A stretch of 64,000 nt of DNA. Origin: Cupriavidus campinensis. Its GTDB lineage: Bacteria > Pseudomonadota > Gammaproteobacteria > Burkholderiales > Burkholderiaceae. Of this stretch, positions 7,791 to 16,574 are shown piece after piece. A program made the translations under genes and the position numbers. The stretch is from positions 1 to 64,000 of the forward strand of contig NZ_CAJPVH010000026.1 in the NCBI RefSeq assembly GCF_905397395.1. The letters run 5' to 3'. The notes under the pieces are model-generated. The model saw nothing but the letters and a program-made list of their open reading frames with translations. It made no database searches and was not told the origin of the DNA. Numbering within the stretch: the stretch's first letter is position 1; the number at the start of each line of letters is the position of its first letter.

Positions 7791-10182
7791 CGCCGCCACG
7801 CCTGCCGCGCGCCGGGGGCTCGTCGGCGGCTATCGCTTGCGCACGTTGGCGGAATGGGGGCTGCTGCTGGCCATGCTCGCCGCGTTTATGGTGGGTGCCA
7901 GCGTCCTCGGCTGGACCGGCCGCGCCAGCCTGGCGGTCTATGACGTCGCCATCGCGGCCCAGCAGCATGCGCCGCGCCAGGACATCGTCATCGTCGCCAT
8001 CGACGACGGCACGCTCGAGGCCAGCGGGAGATGGCCATGGCGGCGGACTCAGCTGAGCCGGCTCATCGATGGCGTGGCCGCGGGCAACCCGGCCGTCATC
8101 GCACTCGATGTGGTGCTGACGGAGCCCGACGAGCGCCATCCCGGCGACGACGCCGCGCTCGCCCGCAGCATCGCCCGGGCCGGGAAGGTGGTATTGCCCG
8201 CTGTGGCCGCCGAGGCGCCGGACGGTCTGCGTTATCCGATCCCGGCGCTGCGCGCCGATGTGGGCCACATCAACATTGGCGTGGACGGCGACGGCCCGGT
8301 TCGCGACGTCTTTCTTCGCGAAGGGCCGCCCGGGCGCGAACTCGATCATCTGGTCGTGCGGATGCTGGCGCTGCGGGACGGCCCCGATGTCATTAGCCAG
8401 TTGCGCCAGGAACGGTATCCGGCGGCGCCAGCCGCGGCGTGGCGCCGCGACGGCCGCGTGCGCATCGCGTTCGCCGGCCCGGCGGGCACGTTCGCTACGG
8501 TGTCCGCGCGCGACGTGATGGCAGGTCGCGTCGATCCGGCGATGTTCCGCAACCGGCTCGTGCTGATCGGCGTCACGGCCGCCGGCCTCGGCGGCATGTT
8601 CGCTGTGCCATTGTCACGGGACGGCGCCGGCATGAGCGGGGTGGAGATCATGGCAAACGCGGCGCAGACGCTGCTCGACGGCCAAGCCATTGTCGCGCTG
8701 GACCGCACCGCATCCTGGGCCCTGGCATTTGCCGCACTGGGCGTGGTGTGGGTCGCCGCGCTGCGCCTGTCGCCGCGCTTGGCGCTGCTGGTCAGCCTGG
8801 CGATAGTGGCCGGCCTGCTCGGCGCAAGCATCATGCTGGTCCGGGGCGCGCATGCCTGGTTCGATCCGGTGCCCGCGATGCTCGCGTGCCTGGCCTGTTA
8901 TCCGCTGTGGAGCTGGCGCCGACAGGAAGCGACGCTTGCGTTCCTGGCCGGCGAAGTGGCCAGGCTTGAGCGCGAGCAGGAACCGATGCTGCGTGGGCAG
9001 CCGTCGCCGGTGGCCGGGCTCGGACCCTCGTTGGACGCGCGCATGCAGGCCATGTATTGGATGACCACCAGGCTGCGAGATATGCGGCAGTTCCTCGCGG
9101 ATGCGATGTCCGGCCTGCCCGACGCCACATTGATCTGCAATATCGATGGCAACGTGCTGCTGGCCAACGCGAGGAGCCTGGCGCTGATGCCACGCAGCTT
9201 GGGAGCGCTGGCCCAGGCGGGTGCGCCAGCACCCGAGATTCGTGTGGTAATGACCGAAGCGTTCGCTGTGCCACAGCGCGGCATGGACTACTGGAACACC
9301 GTGCGGCGGGCGTGCGTCGAGACGATGCCGGCGGCTGGTGCGCCGCCGGTCTTCGATGCCGTGGAACTGACTACGCACACCGACTGCCCGATGCTCGTGC
9401 GCGCCGCGTCGCTACGGAGCAGTGACGGCGGTGTGGCCGGTATCGCGCTGAGCTTCGTCGATATTACTGAGGCGCGTGCGGCCGAACGCCGGCGCGAAGA
9501 GACGCTGCGCTTCATTTCCCACGACATGCGCTCGCCGCAGGCGTCGATCCTTGCGCTCGTCGAACTGCAGTCCGAGCCAGCCCGAGCCATGCCGTACGAC
9601 GCGCTGCTCGAGCGGATCCAGCATTTCGCGTCCCGTACGCTCGAGCTCGCGGATGATTTCATCACGCTGGCACGTGCCGAATCGCAGGCGCTGCGTCTGG
9701 TCGAGACCGATCTTTCGAGCCTCGTCATGGACGCCACCGACGAGCTCTGGCCGGTAGCGCATGCGCGGCGCATCGGCATTTCGCTCGATATCGCGGAGGA
9801 GGAACTGGTCGTGCGCGCCGAGCCCTCGTTGCTGATGCGGGCTGTTGCTAATCTTGTCGACAACGCGATCAAGTTCAGTCCGGACGGCGGCACTGTTACC
9901 GTGACCGTGCGCAGGACCGGCAACAGCGGCACCGTTTCCATCGCCGACCGCGGACCCGGTATCGCGCTGGCCGACCAGCCCCGGCTGTTCCAGCCATTCA
10001 GTACGTTGCGGGCGGAAGGCGCCCGGCCCACGCGCGGCACGGGGCTGGGCCTGTTGTTCGTTCGCACCGTGGTCGAGCGGCATGCCGGTGGCATTGGACT
10101 TGACAGCGCGCCGGGCCGGGGCTCGGTGTTCTCCATGACTCTCCCGCTGGCAGAAGCGCCTGAGTCGGCCGCCGCCTTGTGA
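7780..10182 (+). CDS. CHASE2 sensor histidine kinase
   Basis: An 800-residue inner-membrane kinase. After an N-terminal helix (about 25-45) comes a periplasmic CHASE2 domain (about 50-300; IVIVAIDDGTL, DVVLTEPD), then two or three transmembrane helices (about 305-380), a PAS-like region, a HisKA domain with the phospho-accepting H581 (FISHDMRSP) and a HATPase domain with NLVDNAIKF, DRGPGIA and GTGLGL. Start: ATG at 7780, overlapping the previous gene by 11 nt. Partner: the response regulator at the head of the operon. The signal is unknown; the LysM-FecR protein between them suggests envelope or cell-wall sensing (inference). Confidence 0.92.
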   Translation: MVGDAATPAARRGLVGGYRLRTLAEWGLLLAMLAAFMVGASVLGWTGRASLAVYDVAIAAQQHAPRQDIVIVAIDDGTLEASGRWPWRRTQLSRLIDGVAAGNPAVIALDVVLTEPDERHPGDDAALARSIARAGKVVLPAVAAEAPDGLRYPIPALRADVGHINIGVDGDGPVRDVFLREGPPGRELDHLVVRMLALRDGPDVISQLRQERYPAAPAAAWRRDGRVRIAFAGPAGTFATVSARDVMAGRVDPAMFRNRLVLIGVTAAGLGGMFAVPLSRDGAGMSGVEIMANAAQTLLDGQAIVALDRTASWALAFAALGVVWVAALRLSPRLALLVSLAIVAGLLGASIMLVRGAHAWFDPVPAMLACLACYPLWSWRRQEATLAFLAGEVARLEREQEPMLRGQPSPVAGLGPSLDARMQAMYWMTTRLRDMRQFLADAMSGLPDATLICNIDGNVLLANARSLALMPRSLGALAQAGAPAPEIRVVMTEAFAVPQRGMDYWNTVRRACVETMPAAGAPPVFDAVELTTHTDCPMLVRAASLRSSDGGVAGIALSFVDITEARAAERRREETLRFISHDMRSPQASILALVELQSEPARAMPYDALLERIQHFASRTLELADDFITLARAESQALRLVETDLSSLVMDATDELWPVAHARRIGISLDIAEEELVVRAEPSLLMRAVANLVDNAIKFSPDGGTVTVTVRRTGNSGTVSIADRGPGIALADQPRLFQPFSTLRAEGARPTRGTGLGLLFVRTVVERHAGGIGLDSAPGRGSVFSMTLPLAEAPESAAAL

Positions 10183-10222
10183 CCAGAATGAACAGAGTCC
10201 GCTGCCGGCCCCCGTCTGCGAT

Positions 10223-11914
10223 TCACTCCGCTATCAATTGCCAATGTCTTCCATCTGACTCCAGCCGGTGCGTGAAGCGAAGCGACTGAAGGAAACGCGT
10301 GTCATGAGAGGCGACGACCAGGGCACCGGGAAAGTCCTCCAATGCCTGCTCCAGCGCCTGAATGGATTCCAGATCGACGTGATTCGTCGGTTCGTCCAGC
10401 AATAGCAGCTGCGCCGGCTCGGTGCTCCACAGTACGCACGCCAACGCACCTTTCAGGCGCTCACCGCCACTCAACGCACCGGATGGCAGGTTCACCACGT
10501 CGGCATTCAGGCCCAGCAACGAAAGATGGCTGCGCAACAGCCCATCAGGCAGCGGCGATTCCAGCTCATGCAAGCGTTCGAGAACGGACACCTGTGGGGG
10601 CAATACGCGGGTCGCCTGCTGATCGAGCCATGCGCTGCGCACGCCAGTCTGGCAAACACCAGAGACTGGGGCAATGGTGCCGGCCAACATCTTTAGCAGC
10701 GTGGTTTTGCCGCAGCCATTCGGACCGGTCACGGCGACGCGCACCGGTCCCGTCAGCGTCAACGTAAGGGGCGCGCTGTCCTGCGGAAACGGGGGGACGG
10801 CGTCCTGCAGATGGATCACGCGCTTTCCCGCCGCAATGGCAGTGGCTGGCAGTATGAGTGCGACGGTTTTGTCGGGCTCGATGCGCCGCGCAGCCTGTTG
10901 AACCGCCTCGTCGGCCTTGACCTGCATATCCTGCCGGCGAAGGCGCTGCCGGCCCGCAGACGCCTCTGCGCCATCCTTGCGGCGGCCCAGGGCGATGCCT
11001 GGCATATTCGCCTCCTTCGCGCCTTTTGCCTGATGGGCGGTGCGGCGCTGCTGTGCGTCAAGTTGTCGCTGTGCCGCACGTTCGGCGGCATTGCGATCTG
11101 TCCGTGCGCGGTCGAGGGAAGCCTGCGCCGCCGATGCTTCGGCGCTGCGCTGAGCCTGATAGAGCGTGTAGTTACCGCCGTAACTGCGCATCCCGCCCGG
11201 CGTCAGTTCTACGATGCGGTCCATCAGGTCCAGTAATTCGCGGTCGTGACTGACGAGGATCAGACCGCCTGTCCACCGCGTCAGCTTGTCACGCAGCCAG
11301 TCGCGCGCGGTGCGGTCCAGATGGTTGGTGGGTTCGTCGAGTACCAGACCTTCGGCGTCGGAAAGGAAGGCGCCTATCAACGCCACGCGGGTAAGTTCGC
11401 CACCGCTCAGCGCTCCCGCCAGCCCTTGCGGGCGCAGGTGTGCCAATCCGCTGTCCGTCAGCGCCTGCTCCAGGCTCGATCGGATATTCCACCTTCCATC
11501 CAGCAAGTCGAAGTCAGCGGTGTGCGGCGCCCCGCCTTCCATTCGCGTCAGCGCATCGAGTATCGGTGTCAATCCGGCGACGTCTGCAACCGTCGCCCCT
11601 TTTGCGGGGACGATTTCCTGGGGCACGTAGGCGACCGAGCCACGACGCGTGACCTGTCCATTCTCCGGTTTGAACAAGCCAACCAACGCTCGCGCCAGCA
11701 CACTCTTGCCCGTGCCATTTCGACCCAGCAACCCGGTACGCTCGCGCTGGAATGTTTCACTCAGGTCGTGCAGCAGCGTCCTGCCATCCGGCAACGTCAC
11801 CGTGACATGCCGCACGGAGATTGAGAAGCCCGTAGAGTCCGGAGGGCGGCCGTCGGCGGCAGTGGGAGGCGCAAGCGTCAATACCCCGAAGGCTTCTCGT
11901 TCGATATCCGCCAT
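10223..11914 (-). CDS. ABC-F family ATPase
   Basis: A 563-residue protein with two ABC ATPase domains and no transmembrane segment, as in the ABC-F family. Domain 1 has Walker A GRNGTGKS, signature LSGGE and Walker B GLVLDEPTNHLD. An Arg/Ala/Gln-rich helical linker follows. Domain 2 has GPNGCGKTT, LSGGE and LLLDEPTNHVD. ABC-F proteins act on ribosomes as translation factors or antibiotic-protection proteins; the linker decides which, and I cannot assign a subfamily (closest in style to YbiT/YheS-like or uncharacterised members). ATG at 11914 is preferred over the TTG at 11926. Transcribed convergently with the CHASE2 operon. Confidence 0.9.
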   Translation of the reverse strand: MADIEREAFGVLTLAPPTAADGRPPDSTGFSISVRHVTVTLPDGRTLLHDLSETFQRERTGLLGRNGTGKSVLARALVGLFKPENGQVTRRGSVAYVPQEIVPAKGATVADVAGLTPILDALTRMEGGAPHTADFDLLDGRWNIRSSLEQALTDSGLAHLRPQGLAGALSGGELTRVALIGAFLSDAEGLVLDEPTNHLDRTARDWLRDKLTRWTGGLILVSHDRELLDLMDRIVELTPGGMRSYGGNYTLYQAQRSAEASAAQASLDRARTDRNAAERAAQRQLDAQQRRTAHQAKGAKEANMPGIALGRRKDGAEASAGRQRLRRQDMQVKADEAVQQAARRIEPDKTVALILPATAIAAGKRVIHLQDAVPPFPQDSAPLTLTLTGPVRVAVTGPNGCGKTTLLKMLAGTIAPVSGVCQTGVRSAWLDQQATRVLPPQVSVLERLHELESPLPDGLLRSHLSLLGLNADVVNLPSGALSGGERLKGALACVLWSTEPAQLLLLDEPTNHVDLESIQALEQALEDFPGALVVASHDTRFLQSLRFTHRLESDGRHWQLIAE

Positions 11915-12145
11915 GGTCGACTTCAAAAAATTGATACGGTGGATTCTCTCACGAGGGCTGGCGATTGTTGCCGCCAGGACAACATGCTGAGTGCCTTCAC
12001 GATACTACCGGCGTGCGCGCCCCATGCCTACACTCGGTCACACGGTCAGTCGAAAACGCGAGCACAACGAAGTGCGCGAGATTCGCGGGCGTGCTTGTGC
12101 ACCGCGCCACCCCGTGCGGCTTACCCCCCGCAAATACCAGGACGA

Positions 12146-13084
12146 ATGAAAATGAGCGAAACAATCCATAATGTGCAGCCGGTCATCGCCAACGTTGGCA
12201 AGGAAGGCTTCGGCGAGCTCGTGTCTTCCCGCTACGCCGTGCGCGTGGGTGACGTCGATGTCTTGCTGATCAGCGATGGCGTTCTGCCGCTGCCGACTAC
12301 CACGATGTCCACCAACGTGAGCGAAGCGGACCGCAACGAATGGTTCGATGATCGCTTCCTGCAACGTGACATGTTCGACTGGGCGCTGAATATCGCGCTC
12401 GTGCGCAGCGGTGACCGCCTGATCCTGGTCGATTCGGGCGTGGGCGACGGTTTCGAATACTTCTCGCGCGCCGGTCGCTCGGTGTTGCGCCTGGAAACGG
12501 CTGGCATCGACCTCGCAGCGATCACCGATATCGTGATTACCCATATGCACATGGATCACGTCGGCGGGCTGAACGTGGCTGGCGTCAAGGCCAAGCTGCG
12601 CCCGGACGTGCGCATCCACGTGGCGGCCGCGGAAGTGGAGTTCTGGAAGAATCCGGACTTCAGCAAGACGGTGATGCCAGAAACGGTGCCGCCCGCGCTG
12701 CGCAAGGCGGCGGCAAGGTTCGTGGAGCTCTACAGCGAGAACATCGTGCAGTTCGGCCAGACCGTGGAAGTTGCCGCAGGCGTGACCGCGCGCGTGACCG
12801 GCGGCCACACACCGGGGCACTGCGTGGTGGACGTCGCATCGAAAGGCGAAAAGCTGACCTTTGTCGGCGACGCGATTTTCGAAGTCGGCTTCGAGCATCC
12901 CACGTGGCAAAACGGCTTCGAGCACGAGCCTGAAGTGGCGACGCAAGCCCGCATCGCGCTGCTCGACGAAGCCGCCGAAACCGGCTCCATGCTGGCCGCC
13001 GCGCACATCGCGTTCCCGTCCATTGGTCATATTGCCAAGAACGGGGAGAGCTACCGTTTCGTGCCGGTGCAGTGGGATTATTGA
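12146..13084 (+). CDS. metallo-beta-lactamase-fold hydrolase
   Basis: A 312-residue protein of the MBL superfamily. It carries the metal-binding motif THMHMDHVGG (HxHxDH), a later TGGHTPGH, FVGDAIF and a C-terminal AAHIAFP, which together supply the usual di-zinc ligands. No signal peptide, so cytoplasmic. The start at 12146 has AGGACG just upstream; ATG at 12152 is the alternative. Subfamily members include lactonases, thioesterase-like and sulfur-metabolism enzymes; the substrate cannot be told. A strong terminator follows directly, so it is a single-gene unit. Confidence 0.9.
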   Translation: MKMSETIHNVQPVIANVGKEGFGELVSSRYAVRVGDVDVLLISDGVLPLPTTTMSTNVSEADRNEWFDDRFLQRDMFDWALNIALVRSGDRLILVDSGVGDGFEYFSRAGRSVLRLETAGIDLAAITDIVITHMHMDHVGGLNVAGVKAKLRPDVRIHVAAAEVEFWKNPDFSKTVMPETVPPALRKAAARFVELYSENIVQFGQTVEVAAGVTARVTGGHTPGHCVVDVASKGEKLTFVGDAIFEVGFEHPTWQNGFEHEPEVATQARIALLDEAAETGSMLAAAHIAFPSIGHIAKNGESYRFVPVQWDY

Positions 13085-13102
13085 TTCTGACGGTTGTCAG
13101 AC

Positions 13103-13136
13103 AACCGCCGCGAGTTCAAGACTCGCGGCGGTTTTT
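13103..13136 (+). terminator. Rho-independent terminator of the MBL-fold gene
   Basis: A perfect 13-bp stem (13103-13115 with 13121-13133), loop TCAAG and a T run. It lies 19 bp after the stop codon of the hydrolase gene. Confidence 0.93.
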
Positions 13137-13407
13137 CGTTAACGACGACCATCTCAAAACAACGTTCTCCCCCTGTATGGCTGAAGCTGGCCGGATGCGG
13201 AAGCTCGTCGGTGGCCAGGCGCGCCTCGAACCCTAACTTCCGTTTCCGACCCATTTCCGCCTGTCAGTTACGTTGAAACGGATGACCGGTGTTCGCTCGA
13301 TTCCCGACATCCGCGTACATCAGGGCATAGAGCATTCGGCGCCGTTTAGTATGCGGCGCTAAAATCCGGCCAATGATGTACTGGTGCGAAGTAAGCCTCA
13401 CTTTGGC

Positions 13408-13719
13408 TTAACCACGCGGGTTTCCGGGCGATCCAGTTTCCATCCGTAGCAAATCCGTAGCACTGCCGGGCAAGGCGGGGGCGTCGCGCAAGTGTAGGCT
13501 ACCGGTCGTGTCACACGCACAGAAGCCTTTTTCCAGTAGTTCTCCCAGCGCGACAAACGGGTGGATCCCCGGCATCGGTGTATCCAGGGTGAGCTCGGTG
13601 ACGTGCTGGGCGCGCGGGGGGCACAGCCACGCGCGTAGCGCAGGCGGACACTGGTCGAGGGTCCTCTCGGCAAAGAGGATCAGGGTGCGGTGACCGTTGC
13701 GGAACAGGACGATTTTCAT
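13408..13719 (-). CDS. small hypothetical protein
   Basis: A 103-residue protein I do not recognise. It starts at MKIVLFRNGHRTLILF with several cysteines further on (QCPP, WLCPP, FCAC) and has coding-like composition, unlike the Arg-rich shadows around it. ATG at 13719 follows an A-rich stretch with no clear Shine-Dalgarno sequence. The frame stays open upstream to 14118, but that extension looks non-coding. Its neighbour on the other strand is the integrase-like gene. Confidence 0.5.
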   Translation of the reverse strand: MKIVLFRNGHRTLILFAERTLDQCPPALRAWLCPPRAQHVTELTLDTPMPGIHPFVALGELLEKGFCACDTTGSLHLRDAPALPGSATDLLRMETGSPGNPRG

Positions 13720-14011
13720 TTTTTTTGAGGTTGCGGCTGCGCGCCGGCAAACGGCAACTGGGGTCACCGGGTGCGAGGCGGTCGGCCTCCGGGCGGTACG
13801 ACGGGGGCCGACACGCGTCTGTTTGATGGTAGGCCTGCGTGCATGCCGGGGCAACCTTGCGATATGGCATTTGGGCACCGCCTGATGCAAGCTGCGCGCC
13901 AGACGTGTGACGAAGAGGGGCGTCGCCTGTTCTGGCAAGCGATTCGATATACTGCCTGCCGTTGATTTATCGGGATACGCGCGGCCCTGTGGCGCGACCG
14001 GAGAGGCGGGG

Positions 14012-15259
14012 ATGCCGAAACTCACCGAAGCACAACTGCAAAACGAGACGCCCGGCGACAAGCCGCGCAAACTGTTCGACGAGCTGGGGTTGTTCCTGCT
14101 CATCAGCCCTGATGGCACGATGGCCTGGCGCGTGCGCTACCGCTTCGCGGGCAAGGAGAAGCTCACGCAGATCGGCGCCTACCGCAAGAAGGGCTCCCAG
14201 GAGATCGTCATTGGCCTGGACGCCGCGCGGGAACAGCGCGACGTCCTGCGCGACCTGGTGCTGCGCGGCATCGATCCGACCGCGCACCGCAAGGCGCAGT
14301 CGACGCCAGCGGAGGGCGACCCCGGCCAAGCCGGTGCCACGGCGTCCGAGAGCCCGGAGCCAGACGGGGATCGGGCGTTCCAGGAGGTCGCCGAGGCGTG
14401 GATGGACGCCTATGCGCCGACGTGGTCGGACAAGCATGCCCGGCAGAACCGCCAGCTGATGCGCGACCATGTGTACCCGGTGGTGGGCGCGATGCCGCTG
14501 CGCTTCCTTGCGCCGCAGGACATGGCGAATGTGCTGGCCCCTCTGGTCAGCGCAGGGAAGGCGGAGAGCGCGCGCCGCGTGCGGCAGCGCCTGGCCGGCG
14601 TCCTCGAGTTCGGCGTGCTGATGGGCTACCTCGAGCGGCACCGCGTGCCGCTGCCCATGAAGCTCGATCCCTCCTTCGGCTGCATCGCCCCCGCAGAGCT
14701 GCCCGAACTGGTCCGTGCGATCGACGGGTACCAGGAGCCGGTGGGCCAGCTCGCGCTCAAGCTGGCCATGCTGACGCTTGCGCGGACTGCCGACGCCCGC
14801 AGTGCCAAATGGGAGCAGTTCCACGAGCTGTCCGGCGAAGCCCCGCTTTGGCGCCTGCCGGCGTCCCGCACGGGAGGCCATCCGGCCCATGAAATTCCGC
14901 TGAGCCGGCAGGCCGTGGCGGTGCTCGACGAGTTGCGATACTTCACCGGCAAGGGAATTTACCTGTTTCCCGACGTGGACCAGCCTGGCCGGCCGGTCGG
15001 CGAAAGCCGCTTGCTGCAAGCGCTTTGGTCCCTGGGCTACCGGGGCCGCATGACCGCGCACGGCTTGCGCGCGCTCGGGTCGGCCGTGCTGAGCGAGGCC
15101 GGCTATCCGGCAGACTTGATCGCTGGCGCCCTCGGGGCAAATGGAGCGGGCACCCACGGCACCGGCAGCAGGGACCAGCCGGAAGCGCGGCGGACGATGC
15201 TGCAGTGGTATGCAGACAGGCTTCAGGCTGCGGCAAGTGAGGAACGTGGGCTGGAGTGA
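14012..15259 (+). CDS. tyrosine recombinase-like protein, apparently without catalytic residues
   Basis: A 415-residue protein built like a P4-type integrase. It has an N-terminal arm-binding domain (about 1-95; KLFDELGLFLLISPDG), a core-binding domain (about 120-215) and a catalytic-type fold (about 225-405). R258 (LTLARTADAR) and H350-G-L-R353 are present. The usual lysine region reads ASRTGGHPAHEIPLS with no Lys, the second His is lost (LGAN at 374-377), and the AYNR-type nucleophile is replaced by GTGSRD (383-388). It should therefore not cut DNA; a binding or regulatory role is possible. GGAGAGGCGGGG precedes the ATG. It lies just upstream of the pilin gene. Confidence 0.85.
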   Translation: MPKLTEAQLQNETPGDKPRKLFDELGLFLLISPDGTMAWRVRYRFAGKEKLTQIGAYRKKGSQEIVIGLDAAREQRDVLRDLVLRGIDPTAHRKAQSTPAEGDPGQAGATASESPEPDGDRAFQEVAEAWMDAYAPTWSDKHARQNRQLMRDHVYPVVGAMPLRFLAPQDMANVLAPLVSAGKAESARRVRQRLAGVLEFGVLMGYLERHRVPLPMKLDPSFGCIAPAELPELVRAIDGYQEPVGQLALKLAMLTLARTADARSAKWEQFHELSGEAPLWRLPASRTGGHPAHEIPLSRQAVAVLDELRYFTGKGIYLFPDVDQPGRPVGESRLLQALWSLGYRGRMTAHGLRALGSAVLSEAGYPADLIAGALGANGAGTHGTGSRDQPEARRTMLQWYADRLQAAASEERGLE

Positions 15260-15317
15260 TGCATTTTACACTTTTGATATGCGCCGAGGTTGCCGGGGGG
15301 CAAATGTGGCGCTCGGC

Positions 15318-15417
15318 TGACGAAATCTGTCAGGGATGTGCGGGAGGACGGTACAAGGGGTGACAAAAATCGTCACCAAGGACCGATACTTTTTGTTACG
15401 GGTGACGGATTTCGTCA
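15318..15417 (+). promoter_or_regulatory. three phased inverted repeats, probable PilR sites
   Basis: TGAC-N7-GTCA occurs three times: 15318-15332, 15361-15375 and 15403-15417, with starts 43 and 42 bp apart (about four helical turns). The last ends 20 bp before the sigma-54 -24 element. This placement fits upstream activator sites for the response regulator that drives pilin genes from sigma-54 promoters (PilR in Pseudomonas). The identity of the activator is inferred. Confidence 0.7.
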
Positions 15418-15437
15418 AAAACGGTGTGATTTTGGGG

Positions 15438-15453
15438 TGGCACGCCAGTTGCT
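15438..15453 (+). promoter_or_regulatory. sigma-54 promoter of the pilin gene
   Basis: TGGCAC-N5-TTGCT matches the -24/-12 consensus for RpoN. It lies 52 bp before the pilin start codon, and activator-type repeats are correctly placed upstream. Confidence 0.92.
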
Positions 15454-15504
15454 CTAGTGTCTGTGCAGCAACACGCTGTATCTAATTTATAAGGGGTCAA
15501 TTTC

Positions 15505-15981
15505 ATGAAAAAAGCACGGATGGGAATGCAACGGGTACAAAAGGGTTTCACGCTGATCGAACTGATGATCGTGGTCGCGATCATCGGTATCCTTGCCGCT
15601 ATTGCGATTCCGCAGTATCAGGATTACGTGGCCAAGTCGCAGGTGTCGCGCGCAGTTAGCGAACTGGGTGCCTATAAGACGGGCATTGAAGATCGCCTGA
15701 ATCAAGGGCAAAACACGATCCTCCCGACTGACGTCGGATATGTGAGGTCGAACCTGACTACGACCGCCGTGTTTCCTGCCGCAGGCGTTACGTTTAATGC
15801 CGGCGCCGGTTCCATTACTGCTACGCTTGACGGCAGCGTGAGCTCGTCTGTGAACGGCGCTACGGTGGTCTGGACGCGTGTTGCAGACGGTACCTGGAGT
15901 TGCGTCACGAGCAAGGGCACCAACGCCAATTTTAAGAAGATCTACGGCCCGGCTGGCTGCCCGAATACGGACGGCGTCTAA
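15505..15981 (+). CDS. pilA: type IV pilin major subunit
   Basis: A 158-residue prepilin. A 14-residue positively charged leader ends in Gly, followed by [22 protein letters not shown]; prepilin peptidase cleaves between G14 and F15, and E19 is the conserved Glu5 of the mature pilin. The hydrophobic N-terminal helix forms the pilus core. Two cysteines near the end (WSC and AGC) should form the D-region disulfide. AAGGGG lies 9 nt before the ATG. It is expressed from a sigma-54 promoter and closed by a terminator, so a single-gene unit. Type IVa pili serve twitching, adhesion and DNA uptake. Confidence 0.96.
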   Translation: MKKARMGMQRVQKGFTLIELMIVVAIIGILAAIAIPQYQDYVAKSQVSRAVSELGAYKTGIEDRLNQGQNTILPTDVGYVRSNLTTTAVFPAAGVTFNAGAGSITATLDGSVSSSVNGATVVWTRVADGTWSCVTSKGTNANFKKIYGPAGCPNTDGV

Positions 15982-16024
15982 TAGATCTAAATGTCGTCAG
16001 CGAGCCTTTCCCTCGCCTGATGCA

Positions 16025-16051
16025 AGAAAAAGCGCCCTCGGGCGCTTTTTC
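16025..16051 (+). terminator. terminator after the pilin gene
   Basis: A near-perfect hairpin AAAAAGCGCCC...GGGCGCTTTTT with a T-rich run. It works in both orientations, so it may also stop leftward transcripts from the small genes at 16.2-16.8 kb. Confidence 0.9.
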
Positions 16052-16059
16052 TTTTTCCG

Positions 16060-16078
16060 GCCGCGCTCAGGTCGTGGC
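16060..16078 (+). repeat. 19-bp direct repeat, copy 1
   Basis: Identical to 16575-16593. It is the 3' end and stop region of the helix-turn-helix gene, present a second time 515 bp away. Confidence 0.85.
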
Positions 16079-16140
16079 CAGTGTCTGCGGCAGTCTTGGT
16101 AGTCGGTACGCGCCTTGGCCCGCGGTTCCATGGTCACAAG
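16060..16140 (-). pseudogene. 3'-end remnant of a second helix-turn-helix gene
   Basis: Read leftward, this stretch gives EPRAKARTDYQ, closely matching EQRAVARADYQ at the end of the intact gene at 16582-16842. The last 19 bp including the stop region are identical in the two copies. The remnant is frameshifted after DYQ and has no upstream part. It looks like the leftover of a duplication or recombination between related phage-type loci. Confidence 0.6.
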
Positions 16141-16205
16141 AGACGGTCCGCAGCGCATCATGCACGCATGGCGTCGCCGCGGCCCTGTGCACAAATCCTG
16201 GAATT

Positions 16206-16451
16206 TCACACGTCAAACTCGCCCGGCTTCAGGCCCGGACGGTCGGGCTCACGTCGAGAGTCGTCGTAGTAGTCGATCAGGGCAAACAACCAGAAAACGC
16301 GTGTTGGCACGCTTCGCAGACGTATTCTTGATGGATCGTCAGGGCGCCAACGCGCGCAGGCGCCACAGGTGATGTCGGTCGATTCGCAGGCCGGGCATAG
16401 CGTGGCGCCGGTGGCCACCGCGCGGGCTTTCCATTCGGCGTGATCAAGCAT
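16206..16451 (-). CDS. small zinc-ribbon-like protein with a frame-swapped middle
   Basis: An 81-residue frame starting at ATG 16451 behind a strong GGAGGGGG. It begins MLDHAEWKARAVATG and has CPAC. About residues 35-52 read as low-meaning Arg/Ser-rich text in this frame, while the +1 frame over the same bases reads GALTIHQEYVCEACQHAF, which supplies the missing second Cys pair of a zinc ribbon. The original frame then resumes with WLFALIDYYDD. This indicates two compensating indels; the protein as given would not bind zinc normally. It lies downstream of the helix-turn-helix gene in the same direction. Function unknown. Confidence 0.6.
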   Translation of the reverse strand: MLDHAEWKARAVATGATLCPACESTDITCGACARWRPDDPSRIRLRSVPTRVFWLFALIDYYDDSRREPDRPGLKPGEFDV

Positions 16452-16574
16452 GTGCCCCCTCCGCAAAGCGCGCACGGAGTCATATGCTGGGCTCATGCGT
16501 GCCGGCCTTAGTGTACCTCGCCTGGTCAGTAGGGGAAGGCACGCTCGCCACGGCGCTTCCTTCTTGCCTAACGT

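Noticed and set aside
13137..14011. tRNA attachment site for the integrase-like gene
   Set aside because: No cloverleaf or CCA-end tRNA gene was seen near the gene, and the recombinase seems inactive.
13967..15157. 396-codon leftward frame opposite the integrase-like gene
   Set aside because: His/Arg/Gly-rich shadow frame in high-GC DNA; the rightward frame has a ribosome binding site and domain motifs.
15505..15981. Pseudopilin of a type II secretion system
   Set aside because: The sigma-54 promoter, single-gene layout, 14-residue leader and C-terminal disulfide fit a type IVa major pilin.
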